Positions 46,836 through 59,919 are shown, counted from the stretch's first letter. The stretch is DNA of 64,000 bases from Agarivorans sp. Alg241-V36 (GCF_900537085.1 NZ_UNRE01000010.1:1-64000); one strand, 5' to 3'. Numbers and translations: made by a program. The notes: a model not told the origin generated them from the sequence alone.

Positions 46836-48335
46836 TTAGATAAGGCTCTTACGTTGGTTAGAAGGTGGAATTGCTAAAGACTCACGATATTTAGCAATCG
46901 TACGTCTTGCCACCTTGATCCCCTGATCTGCCAAAATATCAGCAATTTTGCTATCGCTGAGTGGTTTACTGGTATTTTCGGCAGCTACCAGTTTCTTAAT
47001 TAATGCACGAATGGCAGTTGATGAGCATTCACCACCACCATCGGTAGCCACATGGCTAGAAAAGAAATATTTAAGCTCGAAGATACCGCGAGGTGTATGC
47101 ATGAATTTTTGGGTGGTAACCCGGGAAATGGTTGATTCATGCATTTCAACGGCTTCGGCTACATCGTTCAGTACCATTGGCTTCATGGCTTCTTCGCCAT
47201 ATTCAAAAAATGCCTGTTGATGATGAACAATGCAGTTGGATACTTTTAATAGGGTTTCGTTACGGCTTTCAATACTTTTAATAAACCACTTAGCTTCTTG
47301 TAAATGGCTACGGATAAACTGGGTATCGGTGGCATTAGAGGTTTTACTTAACGAAGCATAGTGAGAGTTTACGCGTAGTTTAGGCATTGCATCTGGGTTG
47401 AGTTCAACAACCCAACGGCCTTGACGCTTTATGACCGAGACGTCTGGAATCACATATTGTGCTTGATTTGGCTCTACGGCATTACCTGGGCGCGGCTCAA
47501 GTGTGTGAATCAAGCGCATAACTTCGCGCAGTTGATCTTCTTTAAGTTTGGTTTTGCGTGCCAGTAAACGAAAATCACGATTGGCCAAGACATCAATGTG
47601 GTTGGACACTACATCTTTGGCTTCTGCTAGCCATGGCGTGTCTTCGACAAAACGGCTTAGTTGAATGAGTAAACATTCTTGCAAGGATCTGGCAGCAATG
47701 CCAACAGGGTCAAAGTGTTGAATGCGTTTTAGTACCGCTTCTACTTCATCTAATTCTACGTCTAAGTCGTTATTGTCACTAGAACGCAGGCCTTCGAGCA
47801 GTTGCTCGCAATCTTGGGTGAGATAACCGGATTCATCTACCGCATCAATAATCGCTAAGGCAATGGCTTGGTCCACTTCGCTAAAAGGAGTGAGTTGCAT
47901 TTGCCATAACAAGTGATCTTGCAGGGAATCGACAGTTTCGCCTTGAAACACCATGTCGTTGTCATCACTCGCCGCACCGCTTGAAGAACTAGCAGGGGCT
48001 GAACTGGCGCTGTAGATATCATCCCAAGTGGAATCAACCGGTAAGTCATCGGAGACGGTTTCTTGGTTAATGGCATCGCCAGCTTCAATTTGACTATTGT
48101 CTATATCGGCGGTGGATTCAGCTTCGGTAGATTTCTCATTGGCTGATTTAGCGTCAGTTGTGTCACCATCACTCGCGTGAGACTCATCCGCCTCAAGTAG
48201 AGGGTTACTTTCCAGAGCCTCTTGAATCTCTTGCTGTAAATCCAGTGTTGAAAGCTGGAGTAAGCGAATGGCCTGTTGTAACTGGGGAGTCATGGTTAAC
48301 TGCTGACCAAGACGCAACTGCAAAGATGCTTTCAT
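46836..48335 (-). CDS. rpoN: RNA polymerase sigma-54 factor
   Basis: A sigma-54 factor of 499 residues. The Gln/Leu-rich N-terminal activator region is [20 protein letters not shown], followed by an acidic region II (about 45-125), the core-binding domain, a helix-turn-helix and the RpoN box [10 protein letters not shown] near the C-terminus. It transcribes from -24/-12 promoters with enhancer proteins and commonly drives flagellar and nitrogen genes in this group. It lies between lptB and hpf as in E. coli. Confidence 0.98.
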   Translation of the reverse strand: MKASLQLRLGQQLTMTPQLQQAIRLLQLSTLDLQQEIQEALESNPLLEADESHASDGDTTDAKSANEKSTEAESTADIDNSQIEAGDAINQETVSDDLPVDSTWDDIYSASSAPASSSSGAASDDNDMVFQGETVDSLQDHLLWQMQLTPFSEVDQAIALAIIDAVDESGYLTQDCEQLLEGLRSSDNNDLDVELDEVEAVLKRIQHFDPVGIAARSLQECLLIQLSRFVEDTPWLAEAKDVVSNHIDVLANRDFRLLARKTKLKEDQLREVMRLIHTLEPRPGNAVEPNQAQYVIPDVSVIKRQGRWVVELNPDAMPKLRVNSHYASLSKTSNATDTQFIRSHLQEAKWFIKSIESRNETLLKVSNCIVHHQQAFFEYGEEAMKPMVLNDVAEAVEMHESTISRVTTQKFMHTPRGIFELKYFFSSHVATDGGGECSSTAIRALIKKLVAAENTSKPLSDSKIADILADQGIKVARRTIAKYRESLAIPPSNQRKSLI

Positions 48336-48387
48336 TAACTACCGCTGTTCCTTCTTCTTATTGTGTTTTTGAAAACTTACACTTTAA

Positions 48388-49113
48388 CTATAGCTTGAAT
48401 TGTTCGCCGAGATAAACTCGTTTCACATGCTCGTTTTCAAGAATTTCTTCTGGTTTTCCTGAGGCTATCAATTCGCCTTGGCTAACGATATAGGCATGCT
48501 CACAAACATCGAGAGTTTCTCTCACATTGTGGTCGGTAATGAGTACACCTAGACCGCGATCACGCAGGTGTTCAATAATCTTTTTAATATCGATAACAGA
48601 AATAGGATCTACCCCTGCAAAGGGTTCGTCAAGCAAAATAAACTTAGGGGCGGCCGCAAGCGCTCGGGCAATCTCGACTCTTCGGCGTTCGCCACCCGAC
48701 AAGCTCATGCCGAGGTTTTTGCGAATATGACCAATATGAAATTCTTCCAGCAGATCGTCTAACGCACCGATTTGTTGTTCTTTATCGAGGTCTTTACGAG
48801 TTTCTAATACTGCAAGAATGTTTTTCTCAACCGATAAACGGCGGAAAATAGAGGCTTCTTGCGGAAGGTAGCCAATGCCTTTGCGTGCGCGAGTGTGCAT
48901 GGCTGTACTGGAAATATCATCGTCGTCGATCAGTATTCGGCCCTGGTCGCGTGGCACTAGGCCAACAACCATGTAGAAAGTGGTTGTTTTACCGGCACCA
49001 TTTGGTCCCAGTAGACCGACAATTTTTCCTGTTTCTACATTTAAACTAACGTTTTTGACTACCTTGCGGCCTTTGTAGGCCTTGGCTAAGTTTTCAGCAA
49101 TTAGGGTACTCAT
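48388..49113 (-). CDS. lptB: LPS export ABC transporter ATPase LptB
   Basis: ATPase of the LptB2FG extractor, 241 residues. It has Walker [10 protein letters not shown], signature [15 protein letters not shown], Walker [14 protein letters not shown] and the switch histidine in [10 protein letters not shown]. The ATG overlaps the lptA stop by one base. LptF and LptG are not in the window, as is usual. Confidence 0.98.
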   Translation of the reverse strand: MSTLIAENLAKAYKGRKVVKNVSLNVETGKIVGLLGPNGAGKTTTFYMVVGLVPRDQGRILIDDDDISSTAMHTRARKGIGYLPQEASIFRRLSVEKNILAVLETRKDLDKEQQIGALDDLLEEFHIGHIRKNLGMSLSGGERRRVEIARALAAAPKFILLDEPFAGVDPISVIDIKKIIEHLRDRGLGVLITDHNVRETLDVCEHAYIVSQGELIASGKPEEILENEHVKRVYLGEQFKL

Positions 49114-49655
49114 TATTGCTGGTCTTCCTTAGGCGTTAAGTCTTCAATCTGCTGAGGCAGGAAAATTGTAGTTACACGGCTGTTTTCGTCGCCTTGTGCC
49201 ACCATTTCTTGTTTATTGATGCTGTATTTGATCATTTTACCTTTTACCAAACTCTCTTCTTGTTTGAGTTGAGCGTTGGTGGTTAACGTTAGCGTTTGGC
49301 TTTTTAAGTCGTAACGTACTTCGTTAGCCTCGGCTTCAATCGGTTTACCGCTATCAAGTAACTGATAAAAAGTAGCAGGCTCGCCTTTGGCGATCATCAC
49401 TTCACTGCCTTTTTCTTCACTGCCAATAACGCTAAGTTCTTCGGCATGCATTTTTATCGAACCTTGAGTCACCACCACATTATGATAAAAAGTTACTCGG
49501 TTTTCTTTGATGTTGACCTGTTGACGGTCGGCATCAACAATAATTTGTTTGTTGAAGTCGTCTTCTAGTGCTTGTGAACCCCAAGAAAGCATAAACAAGC
49601 TAGCAGCAAGGGCTAACTTACTCTTGTGGGTTGTGGTAAACCGCTTCGATATCAT
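49113..49655 (-). CDS. lptA: LPS transport periplasmic protein LptA
   Basis: A periplasmic beta-jellyroll bridge protein of 180 residues. A signal peptide ([16 protein letters not shown]) is followed by the OstA-like domain ([39 protein letters not shown]). The start lies 38 bases inside lptC and has only a weak ribosome-binding site, so translational coupling to lptC is likely. Confidence 0.96.
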   Translation of the reverse strand: MISKRFTTTHKSKLALAASLFMLSWGSQALEDDFNKQIIVDADRQQVNIKENRVTFYHNVVVTQGSIKMHAEELSVIGSEEKGSEVMIAKGEPATFYQLLDSGKPIEAEANEVRYDLKSQTLTLTTNAQLKQEESLVKGKMIKYSINKQEMVAQGDENSRVTTIFLPQQIEDLTPKEDQQ

Positions 49656-50175
49656 CTAATAAAGTCACTATTTCGTTGGCTAAATCACCGTCCATGCCAA
49701 CGCCATACAGTTCGTATGAAGGGCCATAAACGGTAACAGGTTGATCGCTGCTCATGGTTTCTGTTTGCAGATCGATCTCCAATCTTTCGGTTATTAAGTC
49801 GCGAACGTACTCGCCTCGACTCAAATTTTTAATTACTACATTGTCATTTAAAATGACATTTTGCTGCTGCTGTACTGTAGCGTGATCGGCTACAATTTGC
49901 CATACAGGTTGGCTAGGATCTGGGTACACTAAAATCTTAGGTTGCGCGAAAGTAGTGTGCTTAAGTTGTTCAAAAAACTCCATTTCCTCAGCATAGATTC
50001 GATAGCGTGGACTACCGTCTTCGCCAAAGCTTACGCTGTAGAGCTTTTCGGCAACAAAGTTTGGTTTGCTCGCTTCACGTTTGGCACTAAACTGCTCTGT
50101 TTCTGAAGGGCTTAGTTGCCAGAGCACTAAGGCCAATACAAATAAACCCGCGAAAAACCAGGTTGGGCGATTCAT
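49618..50175 (-). CDS. lptC: LPS transport protein LptC
   Basis: A bitopic protein of 185 residues. It has an N-terminal membrane helix (FFAGLFVLALVLWQL) followed by the periplasmic jellyroll that receives lipopolysaccharide from LptB2FG and passes it to LptA. The start overlaps the kdsC stop (ATGA). Its length is close to E. coli LptC (191). Confidence 0.96.
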   Translation of the reverse strand: MNRPTWFFAGLFVLALVLWQLSPSETEQFSAKREASKPNFVAEKLYSVSFGEDGSPRYRIYAEEMEFFEQLKHTTFAQPKILVYPDPSQPVWQIVADHATVQQQQNVILNDNVVIKNLSRGEYVRDLITERLEIDLQTETMSSDQPVTVYGPSYELYGVGMDGDLANEIVTLLDDIEAVYHNPQE

Positions 50176-50723
50176 ACGCTCATACCTTGAGCGTTATCCA
50201 ACTCGCCTTTGGTCTGTAAGAGTAAATCACAAAGCTCTCGTACTGCGCCAAAACCGCCACGGGTTTGGGTAATAAAGTGGGCACTTTGTTTACATAAGGG
50301 GTGAGCGTCTTGTACTGCCACGCCTAAACCACAGGCGCGCATCACTGGAGTGTCTACCACGTCATCGCCAATATAAGCGACTTCTTCAGGGCTTAATGAC
50401 AGCTCTTCGAGCATTTGTTGGTAGGCCACTAGTTTGTTTTGTTGGCCTTGATAAATACGAGTAATGCCTAAAGCCTGCATACGCTGTTGCACAATATTAG
50501 ATTGGCGGCCGGTAATAATGGCCACTTCGATACCAATATTAAGCAAAGCTTTAATGCCAAAGCCATCGTGAGTATGAAATGCTTTTAGTTCTTCGCCATC
50601 GTTACCCATGTAAATGCGACCATCGGAGAACACGCCATCGACATCGCACACTAACAGCTTAATCTTCGAGGCCGCATCAAAGTTGCTTTGGCTTACTTCG
50701 CCATAAGGCGTGTTAATGCTCAC
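50172..50723 (-). CDS. kdsC: 3-deoxy-D-manno-octulosonate 8-phosphate phosphatase
   Basis: A HAD-family phosphatase of 183 residues that makes free Kdo for lipopolysaccharide. HAD motif I is LLVCDVDGVFSDG, with nucleophile Asp27 and acid/base Asp29, and motif IV is YIGDDVVDTPVM. It overlaps kdsD by one base and lptC by four. Confidence 0.97.
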   Translation of the reverse strand: MSINTPYGEVSQSNFDAASKIKLLVCDVDGVFSDGRIYMGNDGEELKAFHTHDGFGIKALLNIGIEVAIITGRQSNIVQQRMQALGITRIYQGQQNKLVAYQQMLEELSLSPEEVAYIGDDVVDTPVMRACGLGVAVQDAHPLCKQSAHFITQTRGGFGAVRELCDLLLQTKGELDNAQGMSV

Positions 50724-51688
50724 TAATACACTCCAGCTTGCAACAAGGTATGCATATTAAACGCACCAACAACGGTATTGTCTTTGAGCACAAACAAGCC
50801 ATTGATTGATTTAGCCTTCATCAGTTTTAAGGCATCAAAAGCTAGCCAAGTATCTTCAATCACCTTGGGGTTCTCGGTCATCACTTGGCCAATTGGGGTG
50901 TCGTGAATGTCGATGCGTTGATCAAGGATACGGCGTAAATCTCCATCGGTAAAAATACCGGCTAATTGTTGTTCGGCGTTAAGTACGCCCACCATGCCTA
51001 AGCCTTTGGCGGTAATTTCAAATAAGGCTTCGCGAATAGTTTGTTCGACTGTTACCAGTGGGATTTGTTCCCCAGTTAGCATTAAGTCGCTCACACTCAA
51101 TAGCAGTTTTTTACCTAAAGTACCGCCAGGGTGAGATAGGGCAAAATCATCGGCGGTAAAACCGCGAGCTTCTAACAGCGCTACTGCTAGTGCATCACCC
51201 ATAACTAAGGTGGCGGTAGAACTTGCCGTTGGTGCTAAACCTAGCGGGCAAGCTTCGCGAGGAACCGAGATGCACAAGTGATAATTAGCCAGTTTAGCCA
51301 TTGACGAGCTAGGGTTGCTGGTCATGGCAATAGAGCGCACACCAATTCGATTAAATACCGGGTAAAGCGATAAAATTTCTTCAGATTCACCCGAATTAGA
51401 CAAGGCTAATACAATGTCGTCGGCGGCTATCATACCTAAGTCGCCATGACAGGCTTCGCCTGGGTGAACAAAAAAGGCAGGGGTACCAGTAGAGGCCAAA
51501 GTAGCAGCAATTTTATTGGCGATATGACCCGATTTACCCATGCCAGTAAGAATAACCTTACCTTTACAGGCTAAAATCATTTCGCAAGAAGCGGTAAAAT
51601 CTTGGTTGATATACTGATGAAGGTTATCAATACCTAGGCTTTCTATCTCTAATACACGCTTAGCAACCGCGACGTAATCAAATGACAC
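50723..51688 (-). CDS. kdsD: Arabinose-5-phosphate isomerase KdsD
   Basis: First enzyme of Kdo synthesis, ribulose-5-phosphate to arabinose-5-phosphate. The 321 residues comprise an N-terminal SIS domain (GKSGHIANKIAATLASTGTP, SNSGESEEI) and two CBS domains at the C-terminus (about 205-321). It stands upstream of kdsC and 40 bp downstream of the yrbG-like antiporter gene, as in E. coli. Confidence 0.96.
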   Translation of the reverse strand: MSFDYVAVAKRVLEIESLGIDNLHQYINQDFTASCEMILACKGKVILTGMGKSGHIANKIAATLASTGTPAFFVHPGEACHGDLGMIAADDIVLALSNSGESEEILSLYPVFNRIGVRSIAMTSNPSSSMAKLANYHLCISVPREACPLGLAPTASSTATLVMGDALAVALLEARGFTADDFALSHPGGTLGKKLLLSVSDLMLTGEQIPLVTVEQTIREALFEITAKGLGMVGVLNAEQQLAGIFTDGDLRRILDQRIDIHDTPIGQVMTENPKVIEDTWLAFDALKLMKAKSINGLFVLKDNTVVGAFNMHTLLQAGVY

Positions 51689-51728
51689 TCACTTCCCCTT
51701 GTATTTATAAATTAGTAACAACAGCGAC

Positions 51729-52697
51729 TTATGCTAAGAATAATAGCATTTGGTAGCCTATGAAGCCGCTTAACAATAAGCCACCTTCCCAGCGGGTGAT
51801 TTTGCGGCTTCTACCAAAGCCCATGGCCATGATAAATAACAGCACGGTAACACCCATCATGACATAAAAGTCACGACCGGCTGCGTTGGCATCAACCGCT
51901 CCCGGAGCCAACATGGCTGGCACCGCCAATACGGCGAGAATATTGAAAAGGTTGGAGCCAATAATATTACCTAGCACCAAGTCGTCTTCTTTTTTAATCA
52001 CCCCAGCAATACACGCTGCTAACTCCGGCAAGCTAGTGCCGATAGCGATAATGGTTAAGCCAATCACCAAGTCACTCATGCCAAAGTAGCGCGCAATTTC
52101 TGAGGCGGAGCCTACTAACAAGTCGGCGCTAAGCGGCAGCACGATAATTCCCACCACTAGCCACAATAAGGCTTTGCTGGTTGGCACATCGTTAGGCACT
52201 TCAGATTCTGCTTCCTCAACCATTGGATCAACTTTATTGCTGCTGCGTTGACGTAGCGAATTGATAATTAAGTAGGCCATCATTGCTACAAATAAGCTGA
52301 GCAATATTACACCTTCAAGGTAACCGAGTTGCTGATCGTGAAGTACCCAACCAGCAACTGCTGTTGCCCCGAGTACCATTGGTAGCTCTCTAAATAAAGT
52401 AGAAGACGAAACCATGAGCGGCTTAAGCAGGGCGGTTAAACCCAACACCAAAGTAATGTTGGTGATATTGGAACCAATCACGTTTCCTACCGCGGTATTC
52501 ATTTTGCCCTCTAAAGCGGCCGTGGCGGATACCATGATCTCTGGCGCCGAGGAGCCTAAGGCCACAATGGTTAAACCAATAATCATTGGCGATAAACCAA
52601 AATTGTTGGCGATGGCCGCTGCGCCATAAACAAAACGGTCGGCACTCCATACCAACAATGCTAAGCCTACAACCAACAACAAAATTTCAACTAGCAT
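51729..52697 (-). CDS. yrbG: Calcium/sodium antiporter (YrbG family)
   Basis: A 322-residue antiporter with ten or so membrane segments in two inverted halves. The duplicated ion-binding motifs are GLTIVALGSSAPEI with GNVIGSNITNI in the first half, and GLTIIAIGTSLPEL with GNIIGSNLFNI in the second. It heads the minus-strand kds-lpt-rpoN run and is divergent from mlaF across 147 bp that must contain promoters for both. The transported ion is inferred from the family. Confidence 0.95.
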   Translation of the reverse strand: MLVEILLLVVGLALLVWSADRFVYGAAAIANNFGLSPMIIGLTIVALGSSAPEIMVSATAALEGKMNTAVGNVIGSNITNITLVLGLTALLKPLMVSSSTLFRELPMVLGATAVAGWVLHDQQLGYLEGVILLSLFVAMMAYLIINSLRQRSSNKVDPMVEEAESEVPNDVPTSKALLWLVVGIIVLPLSADLLVGSASEIARYFGMSDLVIGLTIIAIGTSLPELAACIAGVIKKEDDLVLGNIIGSNLFNILAVLAVPAMLAPGAVDANAAGRDFYVMMGVTVLLFIMAMGFGRSRKITRWEGGLLLSGFIGYQMLLFLA

Positions 52698-52844
52698 GTA
52701 AGTCCTTAAATTTAAAAATATCCGCGATGCAAAAAAATCGAAGCATTGTCGGCATTTTCCCAGTAAAAGGGAAGAGTTTAGCCTTGAGTGTAAGCAATTA
52801 TCTCAATAATATGTCTGCCTTGGCCAATCAAGATTGCTCACGGA

Positions 52845-53645
52845 GTGGCAGATAGTTTGATTGAAGTAAAACAACTGGCGTTTCAGCGCGGCGACAAAGT
52901 CATCTTTGAAGGCTTAGACCTGCATATTCCCACAGGCAAAATTACTGCCATAATGGGGCCTAGTGGTATTGGTAAAACCACCTTACTCAAATTAATTGGC
53001 GGTCAGTTAAAGCCAACTGGCGGCGAAGTGCTTATCGATCAGCAAAACGTTCATCAACTTAGTCGTAGCGAATTGTTTAAACTGCGTAAGCGAATTGGCA
53101 TGCTGTTCCAAAGCGGGGCTTTGTTTAGCGACCTTAACGTGTTTGAGAATGTTGCCTTCCCGCTGCGCGAACATACTCAATTACCAGAACCAGTATTACG
53201 TAACTTAGTGCTGATGAAGCTACAAGCGGTGGGGCTACGCGGTACTGCTCAACTAATGCCGGGTGATTTGTCTGGCGGCATGGCACGCCGAGTAGCACTG
53301 GCTCGAGCAATTGCCTTAGAGCCAGAGATTATTCTTTATGATGAACCTTTTGTTGGCCAAGACCCGATCTCTATGGGCGTATTGATTAAGCTAATTCAGG
53401 GTTTGAATCAAAGCTTGCAGCTTACCTCAGTAATTGTTTCCCACGATGTGAATGAAGTATTGAGCATTGCTGACTATGTGTTTGTGATTGATGGTCACAG
53501 CGTATTAGCGCAAGGAACGGTGGCGGAGATTGCTAGTAATCCAAACCCACGTTTGGCTCAGTTCCTTCAAGGTCAGGCCGATGGCCCAGCTGCATTTCAT
53601 TATCCTGCTGAAGATTACGCGCAAGCATTAAAGGCGAGTTTATGA
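52845..53645 (+). CDS. mlaF: Phospholipid ABC transporter ATPase MlaF
   Basis: ATPase of the Mla system, which keeps the outer membrane asymmetric by moving phospholipids; 266 residues. It has Walker A GPSGIGKT, signature [15 protein letters not shown] and Walker [14 protein letters not shown]. The family ending [14 protein letters not shown] is present. The GTG at 52845 agrees with homologue N-termini. A TTG at 52857 is better spaced from GGAGTGG (52842-52848), so the start is not certain. mlaE overlaps by four bases. Confidence 0.95.
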   Translation: MADSLIEVKQLAFQRGDKVIFEGLDLHIPTGKITAIMGPSGIGKTTLLKLIGGQLKPTGGEVLIDQQNVHQLSRSELFKLRKRIGMLFQSGALFSDLNVFENVAFPLREHTQLPEPVLRNLVLMKLQAVGLRGTAQLMPGDLSGGMARRVALARAIALEPEIILYDEPFVGQDPISMGVLIKLIQGLNQSLQLTSVIVSHDVNEVLSIADYVFVIDGHSVLAQGTVAEIASNPNPRLAQFLQGQADGPAAFHYPAEDYAQALKASL

Positions 53646-54418
53646 TTGACGCTATTGCAGCCTTAGGCCGCAACACTTTATTACGAATAAGTGCTCTGGG
53701 ACGAGCCAGCTTAATGCTTTGGCATGCGCTACTAACCTTGCCCAGTAAGCAACTACTTAAAGACACTGTTCGCCAAATTTATGTGGTAGGCGTGCAGTCA
53801 CTGCCTATTATTCTAGTTTCTGGCTTGTTTATTGGCATGGTGTTAGCGCTGCAGGGCTACCATATACTGGTAGATTTTGGGGCTGAGACCAGCCTAGGTC
53901 CCATGGTGGCGTTGTCACTATTGCGAGAACTTGGCCCGGTGGTTACCGCATTATTGTTTGCGGGTAGAGCAGGCTCTGCTCTAACGGCAGAGATTGGCTT
54001 AATGAAAACCACAGAACAGCTATCGAGTATGGAAATGATGGCTGTGGATCCGCTTAAACGGGTTATCGCACCGCGCTTATGGGCAGGCTTTATCGCCATG
54101 CCGCTACTTACGCTAATGTTTAATTTAGTGGGGATTTGGGGCGGGTTCTTGGTTGGCGTAGAGTGGTTAGGAGTTGATAACGGTAGCTTTTGGTCGATTA
54201 CCGCAGCCTCCATAGAATTTGGTCAAGATATTGGAAACGGCATGATTAAAAGTGCGGTATTTGCTATTACGGTAGTTTGGGTGGCCTTGTTTAATGGCTA
54301 CGATGCGATGCCGAGCGCGCAGGGTATTAGCCAAGCGACAACTCGCAGCGTAGTGCATGCCTCTTTATTAGTTTTAGCCTTGGATTTTGTACTAACCGCC
54401 TTGATGTTTGGCAGCTAG
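53642..54418 (+). CDS. mlaE: Phospholipid ABC transporter permease MlaE
   Basis: A permease of 258 residues with an amphipathic N-terminal helix and about five membrane segments. Landmarks are [37 protein letters not shown] and [20 protein letters not shown]. The start overlaps mlaF (ATGA). mlaD follows after 14 bp. Confidence 0.97.
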   Translation: MIDAIAALGRNTLLRISALGRASLMLWHALLTLPSKQLLKDTVRQIYVVGVQSLPIILVSGLFIGMVLALQGYHILVDFGAETSLGPMVALSLLRELGPVVTALLFAGRAGSALTAEIGLMKTTEQLSSMEMMAVDPLKRVIAPRLWAGFIAMPLLTLMFNLVGIWGGFLVGVEWLGVDNGSFWSITAASIEFGQDIGNGMIKSAVFAITVVWVALFNGYDAMPSAQGISQATTRSVVHASLLVLALDFVLTALMFGS

Positions 54419-54432
54419 GTTTAGGGAATAAC

Positions 54433-54900
54433 ATGAAAGTAAATAAATTAGAATTATCAGTAGGTTTGTTTGTATTGCTCGGCATTGCAGCCTTACTCAT
54501 ACTGGCGCTGAAGATTGCCGATAGCCAACTGGGTAAAAACACCGATACTTACACCTTGTATGCCAAATTCGACAACATTGGAGGGCTTAAAGCCCGTTCG
54601 CCGGTGAAAGTGGGCGGCGTGGTGGTGGGGCGAGTAGAAGCGATTAATCTCGATACCGAAGATTACATGCCCAAAGTCACCTTAAGCATGTATCGCCAAT
54701 ATGGTTTCTACCCAGAAACCAGCTCTTTGTCTATTCTCACTGCGGGTCTATTAGGCGAGCAGTATATTGGCCTTACCCCAGGATTTGTGCTGGATGACAT
54801 TGAAGACTTGAATGACGGTGATGTGATCGAAGACACTAAATCGGCGTTAGTATTAGAAGAACTAATCGGGCAATTCCTGTTTTCGATAACGGAGAAATAA
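54433..54900 (+). CDS. mlaD: Phospholipid-binding MCE protein MlaD
   Basis: A membrane-anchored MCE-domain protein of 155 residues. It has an N-terminal helix (LSVGLFVLLGIAALLILALK) and an MCE domain containing FDNIGGLKARSPVKVGGVVV and the pore-lining LTAGLLGEQYIGLTPG. It forms a hexamer on MlaFEB. It is shorter at the C-terminus than E. coli MlaD (183). Confidence 0.97.
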   Translation: MKVNKLELSVGLFVLLGIAALLILALKIADSQLGKNTDTYTLYAKFDNIGGLKARSPVKVGGVVVGRVEAINLDTEDYMPKVTLSMYRQYGFYPETSSLSILTAGLLGEQYIGLTPGFVLDDIEDLNDGDVIEDTKSALVLEELIGQFLFSITEK

Positions 54901-54901
54901 T

Positions 54902-55540
54902 ATGTTTATAAGATGCTTGATGTTGGCTTGTTCACTGTTGTTAAGTGTGAGCATCATGGCTGAACAGGTAAACGAAAACCCTTATCGTTTAATGAGCTAC
55001 GTAGCGGAGCAAACCTTTAGTCGCTTGGCTGAAGTAGATAGAGAAGCCGCTGATGCAGACCAGCAAATTGAAGATATTGTGCGTGAGCAATTAATGCCGC
55101 ACATCGATTACCGTTATGCTTCGTTTGTTGTGCTGGGCAAGCAGATAAAAAAAACCACCAAGCCACAGCGCATAGAGTTCACCGCCGCCTTTAAAGAGTA
55201 TTTGGTAAGTACTTACACCCAAGCTCTAGGCCAATATAAGCAGCAACAAGTGAACATTGAGCCAGAGCGCTCAGTTGAAGGGAAAAGCAAAGTAGGGGTT
55301 AAAGCTCAATTTGTTGATGGCGAGCGCCCACCGATTAAATTGGAGTTTAAATTCCGCAAGCTTAAAAATAAAACACCCGACAGCCCCGATCGCTGGTTAG
55401 CTTATGACCTTATCGCAGAAGGCGTTAGCTTGCTGTCGACTAAGCAATCAGAGATGGATAGCTTAATTCGTGCTAACGGTATCGATGGCGTGATTAAGCT
55501 ACTGCAAGACAAAAATTTTGCAGCAAATGAGTCTAAGTGA
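54902..55540 (+). CDS. mlaC: Periplasmic phospholipid shuttle MlaC
   Basis: A soluble carrier between the outer-membrane MlaA complex and MlaFEDB; 212 residues with a Sec signal (LMLACSLLLSVSIMA) and the family segment MPHIDYRYASFVVLGK. It starts one base after the mlaD stop. The stop overlaps mlaB. mlaA is not in the window. Confidence 0.96.
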   Translation: MFIRCLMLACSLLLSVSIMAEQVNENPYRLMSYVAEQTFSRLAEVDREAADADQQIEDIVREQLMPHIDYRYASFVVLGKQIKKTTKPQRIEFTAAFKEYLVSTYTQALGQYKQQQVNIEPERSVEGKSKVGVKAQFVDGERPPIKLEFKFRKLKNKTPDSPDRWLAYDLIAEGVSLLSTKQSEMDSLIRANGIDGVIKLLQDKNFAANESK

Positions 55541-55818
55541 TGCAAGCTGAACTTAATGTCGAGCAGCAGTGCTTATCACTCTCTGGAGATTGGGACAGTC
55601 AACAAGTAGCCCTTAGGTGGAACGAATTGCTGACTTGCCAAGCTCAAGAATTAGATCTCGCCAAGCTTAAGCGGATTGACTCTGCAGGAATAGCCGCTAT
55701 TATCACCGCCTTAAAACCGGAACCCAGTAAGCGCTTATTAATTAAGCACTGTCCTGATCAAGCCAAGCTGTTATTTAAACTCTACGAGTTAGACAGCTTG
55801 CTGCACTTTGAAGATTAA
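55540..55818 (+). CDS. mlaB: STAS-domain protein MlaB
   Basis: A small cytoplasmic STAS protein of 92 residues that stabilises MlaF. The core LDLAKLKRIDSAGIAAIITA contains the conserved D-S-A-G motif. I use ATG 55540, one codon after the GTG in the same frame, giving a TGATG junction with mlaC. Confidence 0.93.
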   Translation: MQAELNVEQQCLSLSGDWDSQQVALRWNELLTCQAQELDLAKLKRIDSAGIAAIITALKPEPSKRLLIKHCPDQAKLLFKLYELDSLLHFED

Positions 55819-55840
55819 CGCACTTAACGCGGAGCGAATT

Positions 55841-56095
55841 ATGCAACCAGAACAAATCGAAGAAATCTTATCGCAAGCGCTTGAGTTAGAGCATGTGCAA
55901 GTGAGTGGTGAAGGTAATCACTTTCAAGTTGTTGCTGTTGGTGCAATGTTTACGGATTTATCGCGAGTTAAAAAGCAACAAGCGGTTTATGCACCACTGA
56001 AAGAGTACATTGCGAGTAATGAAATTCACGCTTTAGGAATCAAAGCGTTCACTCCTGATGAATGGCAAAAGCAACAGAAGTTTGGCCAATTGTAG
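55841..56095 (+). CDS. ibaG: BolA-family protein IbaG
   Basis: A BolA-like protein of 84 residues that pairs with monothiol glutaredoxin for iron-sulfur trafficking. The family segment VSGEGNHFQVVAVGAMF and the FTPDEW C-terminus are present. The ATG at 55841 has GGAG six bases upstream. The frame is open 11 codons further but without a ribosome-binding site. It lies between mla and murA as in E. coli. Confidence 0.95.
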   Translation: MQPEQIEEILSQALELEHVQVSGEGNHFQVVAVGAMFTDLSRVKKQQAVYAPLKEYIASNEIHALGIKAFTPDEWQKQQKFGQL

Positions 56096-58454
<2,359 letters not shown>

Positions 58455-58504
58455 TTGTTCTTCTCCAGCTAGATTCTCAGCATAGCACGCAGATACTGGA
58501 GACA

Positions 58505-58535
58505 AAAGAAAAGGCGACTAATAAGTCGCCTTTAT
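58505..58535 (-). terminator. Terminator between degQ and degS
   Basis: AAAGGCGACT / AGTCGCCTTT around four bases, followed on the minus strand by TCTTTTG. It lies 17 bp after degQ, so degS probably has its own promoter or depends on readthrough. Confidence 0.8.
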
Positions 58536-58551
58536 TGTTAATAAACTCAAG

Positions 58552-59919
58552 CTATTGAATGATTCGGTAGAGGTTCTCGTCACCACGTTGAATATTCACG
58601 GCTAGCACTTTCGGTTCGGTTTCCAACAGGGCGCGTAAGTCAGCGATACTGGTGATGCGAATCTTATTGATGCCGATAATGATATCGCCTTCTTCGAAGC
58701 CGTTAGCAAAGGCCTTGGAGTTACGCGCGATTTTGTTAACCCGCACGCCTGATATTTCAGCATCTTTACCAGTAGAGCTTAAGCTTGCTCCTTCAAGCGC
58801 AGGGTGCATAACCTTGGCATTAATGTTTTGCTCTTCTGCCTGCTGTAAGGTCACCTTAAAGTCGATGGCTTTGCCATCTCGAATTGCGCCAATCTTAATG
58901 GTTTTACCTGCGCCCATGGTGCCAATTTTGGCACGCAGTTCAGCAAAGCTCTTCACTTTTTTATCATCAACGGCAATGATGATGTCACCGGGTTCAATAC
59001 CCGCTTTGTCGGCTGCTGAACCCTGCATAACTTGGTTAACAAAGGCGCCATGTTGCGAGTCGGTACCAAAGGCCTTAGCTAAATCACTGTTCAGCTCGCC
59101 ACCAGTAACGCCCAGCACGCCGCGACGGACTTCGCCAAACTCGATAATTTGGTCTGCTAGGTTTCGCACCATATTACTGGGGATCGCAAAACCAATACCG
59201 ATGTTGCCGCCGTTAGGCGCGATAATAGCGGTGTTAATGCCGATTAGTTCACCACGTAAGTTGATTAAGGCGCCGCCTGAGTTACCACTGTTAATTGCCG
59301 CGTCGGTTTGAATGAAGTTTTCGAGGTTTTCAATGTTTAGACCACTGCGCCCAAGTGCGCTCACAATGCCTGAGGTGACGGTTTGGCCTAAGCCAAAAGG
59401 ATTACCGATAGCAACAGTAAAATCACCTACACGAAGCTCATCAGAATCTGCCAGCTTAATATCGACCAGTTCATCGGCTTCTATCTGCAACAATGCGATA
59501 TCGGTATGGCGGTCACTACCCAATACTTCAGCTTCAAAAGTGCGGCCATCCTTTAGGGTGACGACAATTTCGTCAGCTTCGTGAATTACATGGTAGTTGG
59601 TGATTACGTAGCCCTTTTTCGCATCAACTACGACACCGGAACCTAAGCCTTGAAAAGGGCGCTCTTGTTCGGCGTTACCAGGATTACCTTCTGGACCGAA
59701 GAAGTACTTAAATAACTCTGGAAGTTGTTGTTGAGAAACTTTAGTACCCGCAACAGAGATATTAACCACGGCGGGGGTGGCTTGTTCAAGCACTGGGGCT
59801 AAGCTGGGAAGTTCTTCGCCACCAACAGAGAAAGGCAGGGCAGCGTGAGCTTGGAAGGTATTGATGCCAAGAAAGAGAGACAGCAATACAATGACAAATT
59901 TCTTAGTGGAAACACTCAT
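58552..59919 (-). CDS. degQ: Periplasmic serine endoprotease DegQ/DegP
   Basis: An HtrA protease and chaperone of 455 residues. The signal peptide is cleaved after AHA26. The triad is His110, Asp140 and Ser214 (GNSGGAL), followed by two PDZ domains (about 265-350 and 370-450). The pairing with degS is the degQ-degS arrangement. The short LA loop also fits DegQ rather than DegP. Confidence 0.95.
   Translation of the reverse strand: MSVSTKKFVIVLLSLFLGINTFQAHAALPFSVGGEELPSLAPVLEQATPAVVNISVAGTKVSQQQLPELFKYFFGPEGNPGNAEQERPFQGLGSGVVVDAKKGYVITNYHVIHEADEIVVTLKDGRTFEAEVLGSDRHTDIALLQIEADELVDIKLADSDELRVGDFTVAIGNPFGLGQTVTSGIVSALGRSGLNIENLENFIQTDAAINSGNSGGALINLRGELIGINTAIIAPNGGNIGIGFAIPSNMVRNLADQIIEFGEVRRGVLGVTGGELNSDLAKAFGTDSQHGAFVNQVMQGSAADKAGIEPGDIIIAVDDKKVKSFAELRAKIGTMGAGKTIKIGAIRDGKAIDFKVTLQQAEEQNINAKVMHPALEGASLSSTGKDAEISGVRVNKIARNSKAFANGFEEGDIIIGINKIRITSIADLRALLETEPKVLAVNIQRGDENLYRIIQ

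Noticed and set aside
58652-59584. Long plus-strand frames opposite degQ (219 and 90 codons)
   Set aside because: Antisense shadows of degQ. Low-complexity Ser/Pro/Leu composition and no ribosome-binding sites.
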